39,279 bases of DNA, taken from the NCBI GenBank assembly GCA_044224215.1, contig JBGAKX010000030.1:1-39279 (forward strand), read 5' to 3'. The DNA is from DAOMFM01 sp035429825. Lineage in GTDB: Bacteria > Acidobacteriota > Blastocatellia > UBA7656 > JADIYM01. Each line of letters opens with the position of its first letter. The stretch's first letter is position 1. The translations under genes were made by a program, and so were the position numbers. The notes beneath the pieces are model-generated. The model had not been told where the DNA came from. It saw only the letters and a program-made list of their open reading frames with translations, and ran no database searches. Below are positions 23,072 to 29,619 of this stretch, piece by piece.

Positions 23072-24610
23072 TCATATCTCCGCAGGCGACGTCACAGCTG
23101 CGTGGCGTCGCCTGCACCTTGGCCGCAGAGCCGATCGCGTGTCGATCGGGGTCGTCCCACGTCGCGAGATCGGAGTGTTCCCCCGATCCCCGACGGATCC
23201 GTTCCTCTGGAGTCGTCCGGCCGCGCGCGCGCGGCCTGTCGGCGAGCGGCCGCCGTCGGCGACGACCTTCTCCCAGTGCTCCTCGGGCCAGTCCCGTGCG
23301 GGCGGATGGCGCTCGGCGATCTCGCGGCGGGCTTCGTCGGCGCGGCGCGAATACTCATCCGGATCCAGCGCCCGAAGCCGTGCCTCGGCCCGCGCGTCGC
23401 GCTCGGTCAGGAACTGCACGTACAGATCGGTCGCTTCGGCCGGCGCAGCGTCGTTCTGCTGCGATTCCTGCCGCGCGTGGTCCTGTTGAAGCACCGTCCG
23501 CCACGAATCGAAATCTGCAAGCCACCCACTCAGGATCCCGGCAGGGTTCTGGATCGGGACGCCCTGCTTCTGGCGCCCGCGCTCGATGAGACCGTCGAGC
23601 CGCGTCAGCATGTGCGGAATGAGCTCGAGATCCGCCGCTTCGAGGGAATCGATCGCAATGCGCGCGAGGTGGGGGGAGTAGTCGTACCTGGTCACGAGCT
23701 GCTCCGCCAATCCATTGCGAAGGACCTCACCACCACCATTCTGTATCGCCGCCGAGCCCGACCCCGTGTCGGGCGCATGTGTTGGTGATGTATTTGGAAA
23801 CTGTCTTACATGTCTTTCATGATCATGGAGTGTAGTGATATTCACCACACCAGCGTCGTCATTTTCACTATGGTAGTGTGGTGATTCCTGCTGAACTGGT
23901 GTGGTGCTATTTACTACAGTAGAAATCACTTCAGTGTTTTTCACTGTAGTGATTTTCACTGAAGTGGTTTTGCGTCCACGGGTCTTGGCCGGCTGTTGTC
24001 GGAGCGCCTCGACGGCGACCTCGAGCGACCGCACGGTGACCCTCGAACCCTGGGTGTGGCCGACCCGTGCCTCGACGGTGATGAGCCCTCGCTCCTGGAG
24101 CTCCTTGAAGGCGCGGTAGACGGTCTGGTCGCTCCCGATGCCGAGATCCATCGCCATCTGACGTGGCCGGAAGAATGCCGTCGAGTTGCTGTTCTTTCGG
24201 CCGAGCGTCTCGCGGTAGAGCTCGAGGTAGACCTTGTACTGGTTCCCGGAGAGGTACCGGCTGAGCTCGTCAAAGATCGAGTTGCGAACCTTGACGAAGC
24301 GCTCGGTCGGAAGCGTCTCGTTCGCGACGACCGCGGGAGGCGCCGGCGCGGGAACCGGTCGCCGCGGCTTTCGGGCCGGCTCCTTTCGTTCGACGATTCG
24401 CGGAGGCTCGGGAAGCACCCGTTCGGGTTCGGGAGCAGGATCGGACGGACGAGGCGGTTCGGCCGGCTGCTTGGACGGAAGGGAGTTGAGCTCGTCGAGC
24501 CGCTGGCGCTCGAGCTCCTGTCGGCGTCGAAGTCTGTCGGCGATCTCTTCGCGGTGAAGTTCTCGCGCCTTGTTGATCGCGCCGGTCAGATTCTTCGGCG
24601 TGTCGGTCAT
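23072..24610 (-). CDS. Winged-helix DNA-binding protein, candidate iteron-binding initiator
   Basis: The protein is 512 residues. Residues 1-45 form a charged helix; 46-95 are rich in proline and glutamate. The segment at 104-195 is a winged helix, with FVKVRNSIFDELSRYLSGNQ, then AMDLGIGSDQTVYRAFKELQ and ERGLITVEARVGHTQGSRVT. It resembles the N-terminal domains of phage O-like and plasmid replication proteins, though this is a pattern judgement only. Residues 215-239 are a pentapeptide repeat (TTSVK ITTVK NTEVI STVVN STTPV) encoded by DNA iterons. The middle region (about 290-375) is helical (VTRYDYSPHLARIAIDSLEA). The last 50 or so residues are translated from hairpin and REP-like DNA and are probably an extension. 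The ATG overlaps the stop of the ATPase gene (ATGA). Confidence 0.75.
   Translation of the reverse strand: MTDTPKNLTGAINKARELHREEIADRLRRRQELERQRLDELNSLPSKQPAEPPRPSDPAPEPERVLPEPPRIVERKEPARKPRRPVPAPAPPAVVANETLPTERFVKVRNSIFDELSRYLSGNQYKVYLELYRETLGRKNSNSTAFFRPRQMAMDLGIGSDQTVYRAFKELQERGLITVEARVGHTQGSRVTVRSLEVAVEALRQQPAKTRGRKTTSVKITTVKNTEVISTVVNSTTPVQQESPHYHSENDDAGVVNITTLHDHERHVRQFPNTSPTHAPDTGSGSAAIQNGGGEVLRNGLAEQLVTRYDYSPHLARIAIDSLEAADLELIPHMLTRLDGLIERGRQKQGVPIQNPAGILSGWLADFDSWRTVLQQDHARQESQQNDAAPAEATDLYVQFLTERDARAEARLRALDPDEYSRRADEARREIAERHPPARDWPEEHWEKVVADGGRSPTGRARAAGRLQRNGSVGDRGNTPISRRGTTPIDTRSALRPRCRRRHAAVTSPAEI
23082..23115. terminator. Bidirectional hairpin between convergent genes
   Basis: GCAGGCGACG (23082-23091) pairs perfectly with CGTCGCCTGC (23106-23115) around a 14-base loop. 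It lies between the decayed cytochrome on the plus strand and the winged-helix gene on the minus strand, where a shared terminator would be expected, but inside the present 3' end of the winged-helix ORF. This suggests that ORF was once shorter. Confidence 0.5.
23119..23205. repeat. REP-like palindromes inside the 3' end of the winged-helix ORF
   Basis: A hairpin CCGATCG-CGTGT-CGATCGG lies at 23131-23149, preceded by GCCGCAGAGCCGATCGCG, an 18-base identity to the flank of the hairpin at 5059. A second, imperfect palindrome in the opposite sense (core GATCC-CCGAC-GGATC, 23185-23199) follows. The pair resembles a small BIME. Its translation supplies part of the C-terminus of the winged-helix protein. 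Confidence 0.55.
23911..23967. repeat. Four 15-bp-period iterons inside the winged-helix gene
   Basis: The 12-mers TTACTACAGTAG (23911), TCACTTCAGTGT (23926), TCACTGTAGTGA (23941, identical to the main array) and TCACTGAAGTGG (23956) start exactly 15 bp apart. Weaker half-matches continue toward 23827 (for example TCACTATGGTAG at 23865 and TCACCACACCAG at 23842). The period is five codons, so the frame is kept and the protein gains a pentapeptide repeat. The local AT content is clearly higher than in the rest of the gene. Confidence 0.85.
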
Positions 24611-25533
24611 ACAGCCCCGGCGTCAGCCCCTTCGGTCTCGCCGAACTGGAATCCCATGGCGTTGATGACCTCGTCGGCCGCTTCGAGCACGGTGAGCTGC
24701 GAGATGACGCGCTCCTGCGCCTGGAACGAGAGATTGAGCGCGGTGCGGCAGATGTCGACCGCCGTGCGCAACACGCCGCTCGAGGCCTCGTAGATCACGT
24801 CGTAGCAGCTGTCCTCGAAGAGCGGCTCGTCGCGGCCCGTGACCGCGAGACGGAACTGGATGGCCTTTCTGAGCTCCGAGCTGTCGAGCGGCGTCAGAAA
24901 CGACACGCCGCCGGCGACACGCGATTTGAGCGACCGGAACGCCGGAGTCGAGAGCGTCTGCCACAGCTCGAGCGTTCCGAGCAGCAGGATCTGGACGAAC
25001 TTCCCGGTATCGGCTTCAAAGTTGAGGATCTCGCGCAATCGGATCAGGACCTTTGACGGAATGCCCTGGGCCTCGTCGATGATCAGCACGAGCGAGACGC
25101 GTTCCTCGAGCGATCGCCGGATCGCCATCTTCTCGAACTCGAGCCACTGGGCGTCCTCGCTGCGCCGCATGTCGCATCCGAACTCGCTCGACAGCGCGCG
25201 AATCATCTTGCTCGAGGTCGTCCACGTCGCGGCGTTCTTCACCAGGCGTGTCGCGTAGGAGTCGGCCTGCTCGTCGCTTCCGAATTCGAGCTCGATCCGG
25301 CGGCCGACCGTGCTCTTGCCGGTGCCGACGTCACCGCAGATGACCGTCAGTCCCTGGCGCTGGACGATGTTCGACCGTGTCTTGGAGAACGCGCGAAGGT
25401 GTCCGCTGGTATGGTAGAGAAAGCGCGGGTCGGGCGAGATGCTGAAGGGAGGCTCCGCGAGCCTGTAGAAGTCGAGCAGGTTCTCAAACTGCCCCTTGGC
25501 CTCGTTTACGTACCGCGAGTAGGACTCCTTCAT
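24607..25533 (-). CDS. ExeA-like AAA+ ATPase
   Basis: The protein is 308 residues. The N-terminus LAEPPFSISPDPRFLYHTSG matches the start of ExeA/GspA-type and related AAA_22 ATPases. Walker A is GDVGTGKST (67-75) and Walker B is LVLIIDEAQGI (148-158). Further on are LRLREILNFEAD-like and LLLGTLELWQTLS segments and the lid region VSFLTPLDSSELRKAIQFRL. No membrane helix or peptidoglycan-binding domain is present, unlike true ExeA, so a DNA-transaction role (loader, partition or TniB-like) is more likely. GAGGG lies five bases upstream of the ATG at 25533. The stop overlaps the start of the winged-helix gene, so the two proteins are probably made in step and interact. Confidence 0.85.
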   Translation of the reverse strand: MKESYSRYVNEAKGQFENLLDFYRLAEPPFSISPDPRFLYHTSGHLRAFSKTRSNIVQRQGLTVICGDVGTGKSTVGRRIELEFGSDEQADSYATRLVKNAATWTTSSKMIRALSSEFGCDMRRSEDAQWLEFEKMAIRRSLEERVSLVLIIDEAQGIPSKVLIRLREILNFEADTGKFVQILLLGTLELWQTLSTPAFRSLKSRVAGGVSFLTPLDSSELRKAIQFRLAVTGRDEPLFEDSCYDVIYEASSGVLRTAVDICRTALNLSFQAQERVISQLTVLEAADEVINAMGFQFGETEGADAGAV

Positions 25534-25750
25534 CTCAGCCCTCGACCATCGGGTGTAACCCCATTAGACGCTTAACTTTCCGTACAACCCTGAATTTTGC
25601 CGCTAGAATAGGTTAATTCAGCCGCCGAGTCAACGAGTTTGGTGCATTTCACGCGGGCTCACATGCCGCCGCGCGGTGCATGTATCAATTATCGACAGGT
25701 GCGCGCAAGAGGTTGCGCGCCACATGCGAAAAAGCATGCCTGGCTTGAAA
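25534..25750. other. AT-rich upstream region with DnaA-box-like site and hairpins
   Basis: This region holds no gene. It contains TTATCGACA at 25689-25697, one base from the DnaA-box consensus TTATCCACA. Next to it, at about 25699-25720, is a hairpin whose arms are GCGCGCAA and TTGCGCGC. A palindrome with arms ACATGC and GCATGT lies near 25662-25684. The ATPase promoter must also lie here. The mixture resembles plasmid origins, but no AT-rich 13-mer repeats were recognised. Confidence 0.4.
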
Positions 25751-25999
25751 TCACTGTAGTGATTTTCACTATAGTGTGAATGACTGTAGTCAAAATCACC
25801 GTAGTGATTATCACCACGGTGAAAATCACTGTAGTGATTGCTGAAGTTGTCGAATAGCCCTGATTGTTGTCACTATGGTGAAAATCACTATGGTGATTAT
25901 TACTGTAGTGAAAATAACCATAGTGATAATCACTACAGTGATCATTGCATTTTGCGGATAGGTGACAATTGGTCACTATGGTGAAAATCACTGTAGTGA
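25751..25999. repeat. Iteron array: thirteen 12-bp near-palindromes at 15-bp spacing
   Basis: The consensus is TCACTRTAGTGA. Block 1 has copies starting at 25751, 25766, 25781, 25796, 25811 and 25826; block 2 at 25870, 25885, 25900, 25915 and 25930; block 3 at 25973 and 25988. Within blocks every start is exactly 15 bp from the last, so sites alternate about one and a half helical turns. Blocks are separated by non-repeat spacers of 32 and 31 bases. TCACTGTAGTGA occurs three times and TCACTATGGTGA three times; the other copies vary (TGACTGTAGTCA changes both half-sites together). Spacers of three bases are mostly A and T. It lies upstream of the ATPase/winged-helix operon. The reverse-strand ORF across it is a by-product of the repeats. 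Confidence 0.95.
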
Positions 26000-26258
26000 A
26001 ATTCAAGATGTCGTGACGAATCCAGGATTCGGGTACCTCCCATGGGAGGTTTCACAAGCCCCCGTGCAGTCGACCGGTGCGTTGGTCTAACCTGATTGTT
26101 TGGTGGGGATTAGCAGACCAGGTGGACGGCCGGAGGACGTGGAACAATTATCGCCTTATCAAAGACAACAACGGGCGGTTCGAATCATCGCTCGCGAGAA
26201 ACTCGAGCCGAAGTCCCCGGCACTTCGGACCATCCAGTACGGCGGCGACGACCGCCGC
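26000..26258. other. Gene-poor stretch with two perfect palindromes
   Basis: Directly after the iterons are two perfect palindromes: CGAATCC-A-GGATTCG at 26017-26031 and ACCTCCCATGGGAGGT at 26035-26050. A plus-strand reading frame from about 26100 has some protein-like character (YQRQQRAVRIIAREKL) but lacks a ribosome-binding site and runs antisense through the YjbQ-like remnant, so I do not call it. No other gene is seen. Confidence 0.45.
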
Positions 26259-26519
26259 TTAGCCGTCGTGCGCCAGGTCGCCAGCAGTTACATCGAGCGT
26301 CACGGAGCTCGCAAGACGCTCCGACCCGATCAGCGCGGACCGCGTTCGCGTCACGACGAGCGCCAGGGACTGGTGCATCGACGTGAGCCGGGCACGGCCG
26401 TTTCCGAGGTTCGCGTTCCGGATGCGCGAGCGCAGTCGGGCCGTGATGTCGATCAGCTGAGGCCGCTCGTCACTGCGAACCGTGAGCAGATCGGTCCGCT
26501 GAATTCCTGCTGTTCCCAT
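26259..26519 (-). pseudogene. YjbQ/UPF0047-like N-terminal remnant
   Basis: This 86-residue ORF begins with a good GGAGGG ribosome-binding site and reads TDLLTVRSDERPQLIDITAR, then RSRIRNANLGNGRARLTSMH, ending QSLALVVTRT. The TVRxxxRPxxIDITxR opening and the later SxHQSxALVV resemble YjbQ (secondary thiamine-phosphate synthase-like) proteins, which are about 130-140 residues. After residue 60 the similarity fades and a stop occurs; the conserved C-terminal metal-site half is missing. It is therefore probably a truncated remnant, but a small divergent protein cannot be excluded. Confidence 0.45.
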
Positions 26520-26554
26520 CGCATGCCCTCCGCGCATCGTGCGCGAAAAGCACT

Positions 26555-28987
26555 TTACGATAAAGAGTGATCTGAAGCAAGCGCGCGATACACGGCGGGT
26601 GTCACGACGAGCGACAGGAGCAGCGCGACGGCGAGGCCGCCGATCACGGCGATGGCGAGCGGTTGCAGCAGCTCCGAGCCTTCGCCGATTGCGAGCGCGA
26701 GCGGCAGCATTCCGAGAATCGCAGCAAACGACGTCATCAGCACCGGGCGCAGGCGCCTGCGTCCCGAGTTCACGAGCGCTTCGTCGAGCGACATTCCGGT
26801 GGCGATGTAATCCTCGACGGTGTCGAGCATGAGGATGCCGTTCTTTGCGACGATGCCGACGACCATGATCGCGCCCATGAACGACACGACGTTCAACGTC
26901 ATCCCCGTGACGACGAGACCGGCGAGCACACCGGGAAGCGCCAGCAGAGCGCCCGCGACGATCGCCGTTGGCGCGCGAAACGAACGGAACTCGATGAGCA
27001 GCACCAGGAACACGAGCACCACCGCGGCGGCGAGCGAGACCGCAAGACTCAGAAAGGTTCGCTGCTGCTCCTCGTAGATCCCGCCGTACGAGATCGACAT
27101 CCCCGGCGGCAGCACGACCTTCTCGCCGATCGCCTTCTTGATCCCCGCGATCGCCGTGCCGAGGTCAGTGTCTTCGATGCCTGCGGTCACGACCACCGAC
27201 TGGCGCAGGTTGTCGCGGTGCAACTGCGTCTGACCCTCCTCGAACTCGACGTCGGCAACCTGGCCGAGCCGGAAGATCGCACCGGTCGAGGCGGATTTCA
27301 TCGGAATCGCGCGGATCGCGTCGATCGACGATCGCGCGTCCGCCGGCAACAGCACGCGGATTCCCACAAGCCGCCCCTTCTCGAGCAGCGACGTCGCGAC
27401 CGTGCCCCCGATGGCCGTACGCGCCGTGTCGGCAACCTCCGCCGTCGTTACGCCAAACGCCGCGGCCTTCAGCGGATCGACGTTGAACGTCAGCGCGGGA
27501 CCGCTCACCACAACGCCGTTGTTCGTGTCGGTGACGCCCTTGACGCCGTCGATCGTCGACTTCACCTCCTCGGCCTTTCCGAGCAGCGTCTCGGTGTCGT
27601 TCGAGAAGATCTTGATCTCGATCGGCTCGGTCGTGCTGATCAGGTCGTTGATCAGGTCGGTCATGATGCCCGGGAGCTCGATCGCGATGACGTCCTCGGG
27701 GAACTCGGCGGCCACGCGATCGCGGATCTCCGACTTGACCTCCTCGGTCGACCGCGAACGGTTGTGCTTCAGCTTCACCAGCAGATCGCCGCTGTTCGGC
27801 TCGGTGATGTCGAGGCCGAGCTGGGCCCCGGTGCGCCGCGAGTAGCTCTCGACCTCGGGGGTGGACTCGAGGATCGCCTCGATACGCTTGAGAATCCGGT
27901 CCGTCTCTTCGAGCGACGCTCCGGGAGCCGTCAGGTAGTCGAACACGAATCCGCCTTCGTCGAACTGCGGCAGAAAGTCCGACCCGACGAATCGGTACAG
28001 TCCGACGCCTGCGACGAGAACCACGAGCGCGGCGATCGCGACGATCCGCAGATGCGAGAGCGCAAAGCGCAGCGATTTCTCGTAGAGATCCGACACACGA
28101 CGCAGCAGCCGGCCGCCCTCGGACTCCTCGACGCCGCGTTCGCCGCGAACGGTGTGTGAAAACCGCTCAGCGAGCGCGGGCGTGAACGTCAGCGCCAGCA
28201 CGAGCGACGTGAGTAGCGCCACCGCCATCGTCAGCGCGAGCGCACGGAAGAACACGCCAGTGATGCCCGTCAGCAGCGAGAGCGGCAGAAACACGACGAC
28301 CGGCGTGAGCGTGGATCCGATGATCGGGACCGTGATCTCCGAGATAGCGCGCGACACCGCGTCGTGCGGGCTCTCGCCGTGGCGCACGTGCCGGTAGATG
28401 TTCTCGACCACCACGATCGCATCGTCGATGACGAGGCCGATTGCCGCAGCAACGCCCCCGAGCGTCATCAGGTCGAAGCCGAGTCCCGCGGCCTTCATCG
28501 CAAAGAACGTGATCAGCACCGTGACCGGAATCACCGCCGTCGCAACGAGTGTCATGCGCCAGTCGCGCAGGAACACCCACAGGATCAGCACCGACAGCAA
28601 CAGCCCGACGCCGATCGCGTCGCGCACGCTCGCGATCGCCGACTTCACCAGCAGCGACTCGTCATAGAACGGCGTCACCTTGATGTCCGGCGGAATCTCG
28701 CGCTGGATCGCGGCGAGCTCGTTCTTCACGCTCTCGGCCACGGCGACCGTGTTGGCGTCGGGTTGGCGCAACACGTTCAGCACGACCGCCGGACGTCCGT
28801 CCGCGGTGACGATCACGTACTCGGGCGTGACGCCCGGCGCGATCGTCGCAACCTGCGACAGAAGGATCGGCCGGCCGTTCGACGTTCCGACCGAGACGTT
28901 CGCAAGCTCGTCCGGCGTCTTCACCAGCCCGCTCACCAGCACCAGCGCGAGCTCGTGGTTTGTCTCGAGCCGGCCCGTCGACACCAC
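26555..28987 (-). CDS. RND efflux permease, C-terminal 80% (frame broken from its N-terminus)
   Basis: The 810 residues continue the N-terminal fragment at 29023-29619 after a one-base frameshift. Coding in this frame extends upstream of the first start codon (about 29045), reading VAAVGLGLNDVATAISSSNT. It has the periplasmic pore domains and eleven of the twelve membrane helices. TM4 carries GGVAAAIGLVIDDAIVVVEN, with the paired aspartates used for proton relay in HAE1-type drug pumps. Later motifs are VNGRPxxxSQV-like, GLxLGTAIAGI and VVGIVAKNGILMLDTVEDY. It should export drugs or other hydrophobic compounds with the adaptor and TolC genes upstream. Unless the frameshift is a sequencing error, the pump is not functional. 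Confidence 0.85.
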   Translation of the reverse strand: MVSTGRLETNHELALVLVSGLVKTPDELANVSVGTSNGRPILLSQVATIAPGVTPEYVIVTADGRPAVVLNVLRQPDANTVAVAESVKNELAAIQREIPPDIKVTPFYDESLLVKSAIASVRDAIGVGLLLSVLILWVFLRDWRMTLVATAVIPVTVLITFFAMKAAGLGFDLMTLGGVAAAIGLVIDDAIVVVENIYRHVRHGESPHDAVSRAISEITVPIIGSTLTPVVVFLPLSLLTGITGVFFRALALTMAVALLTSLVLALTFTPALAERFSHTVRGERGVEESEGGRLLRRVSDLYEKSLRFALSHLRIVAIAALVVLVAGVGLYRFVGSDFLPQFDEGGFVFDYLTAPGASLEETDRILKRIEAILESTPEVESYSRRTGAQLGLDITEPNSGDLLVKLKHNRSRSTEEVKSEIRDRVAAEFPEDVIAIELPGIMTDLINDLISTTEPIEIKIFSNDTETLLGKAEEVKSTIDGVKGVTDTNNGVVVSGPALTFNVDPLKAAAFGVTTAEVADTARTAIGGTVATSLLEKGRLVGIRVLLPADARSSIDAIRAIPMKSASTGAIFRLGQVADVEFEEGQTQLHRDNLRQSVVVTAGIEDTDLGTAIAGIKKAIGEKVVLPPGMSISYGGIYEEQQRTFLSLAVSLAAAVVLVFLVLLIEFRSFRAPTAIVAGALLALPGVLAGLVVTGMTLNVVSFMGAIMVVGIVAKNGILMLDTVEDYIATGMSLDEALVNSGRRRLRPVLMTSFAAILGMLPLALAIGEGSELLQPLAIAVIGGLAVALLLSLVVTPAVYRALASDHSLS

Positions 28988-29022
28988 CGTATTCGAGCTC
29001 GAGATCGCGGTGGCGACGTCGT

Positions 29023-29619
29023 TCAGACCGAGCCCGACCGCAGCGACCGCGTCGGATCGACCGTCACGTGGTACTCGTGCACCTTGCCGCCGAGCTCCGT
29101 CACGCGGGCGATGCCGGGCAACCGCGCAAGCCGCGGCACAAAGTCGAGCGTCGCGATGTCGCGCAGGCTCGCCGGATCACGCGACTCGGACACCAGGCTG
29201 TAGCCCGCGATCGGAAACACCGCGAACGTCAGCCGGTTCGTCTCGATCTTGATGTCGGGCGGAAGCTCCGAGCGCAGCTGCGACAGCCGGCTCTCGACGA
29301 GCTGCTGCGACAGAACGATGTCGACGCTCCACGTGAAGAAGATGTTGATCTCGGCCGATCCGCGGCTCGTGTCCGACCGGATGTCGGTCACGCCGGGGAT
29401 TCCGTTCATGGCCTCTTCAACCGGCCGCGTGATCGAAGCCAGCATCTGCGGCGCCGGCATGTCCTCGGATTCGATCGTGACGACGATCCGCGGGAAGTCG
29501 GTCTGAGGGAAGAGCGAGGTCGGGAGCGTCCACGCGGCCCACAAGCCCGCGGCCGACAACAGAATGATGAACGTGAGGATCGCGCGCCGCTGCCGTGAAA
29601 CGAACGTCGCGAACTTCAT
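29023..29619 (-). CDS. RND efflux permease, N-terminal fragment
   Basis: These 198 residues include TM1 (AILTFIILLSAAGLWAAWTL) and the conserved opening of the first porter domain, LPTSLFPQTDFPRIVVTIES with MASITRPVEEAMNGIPGVTD nearby. Good similarity ends at HVTVDPTR, after which the frame reads SLRSGSV and stops. The expected continuation is one base out of frame near 29046-29050, consistent with loss of one base from a codon for Arg next to GTCGCT. The start overlaps the stop of the adaptor gene (ATGA), so it is the third gene of the efflux operon. Confidence 0.85.
   Translation of the reverse strand: MKFATFVSRQRRAILTFIILLSAAGLWAAWTLPTSLFPQTDFPRIVVTIESEDMPAPQMLASITRPVEEAMNGIPGVTDIRSDTSRGSAEINIFFTWSVDIVLSQQLVESRLSQLRSELPPDIKIETNRLTFAVFPIAGYSLVSESRDPASLRDIATLDFVPRLARLPGIARVTELGGKVHEYHVTVDPTRSLRSGSV

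Noticed and set aside
25751..25999. Iteron array considered as a CRISPR array
   Set aside because: Repeats are 12-bp palindromes with 3-bp spacers; no unique spacers and no cas genes.
25689..26006. 105-residue minus-strand ORF rich in Thr, Val and Ile across the iteron array
   Set aside because: Its sequence is only the translation of the 15-bp repeats (multiple of three); no ribosome-binding site and no protein-like termini.
26100..26570. 156-residue plus-strand ORF after the iterons
   Set aside because: Begins at a non-ATG codon without ribosome-binding site; its second half is antisense to the YjbQ-like remnant. The first 60 residues look somewhat protein-like, so a short gene is not fully excluded.
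26663..28159. 498-residue plus-strand ORF
   Set aside because: Antisense shadow of the RND permease, low-complexity Arg/Asp/His composition.
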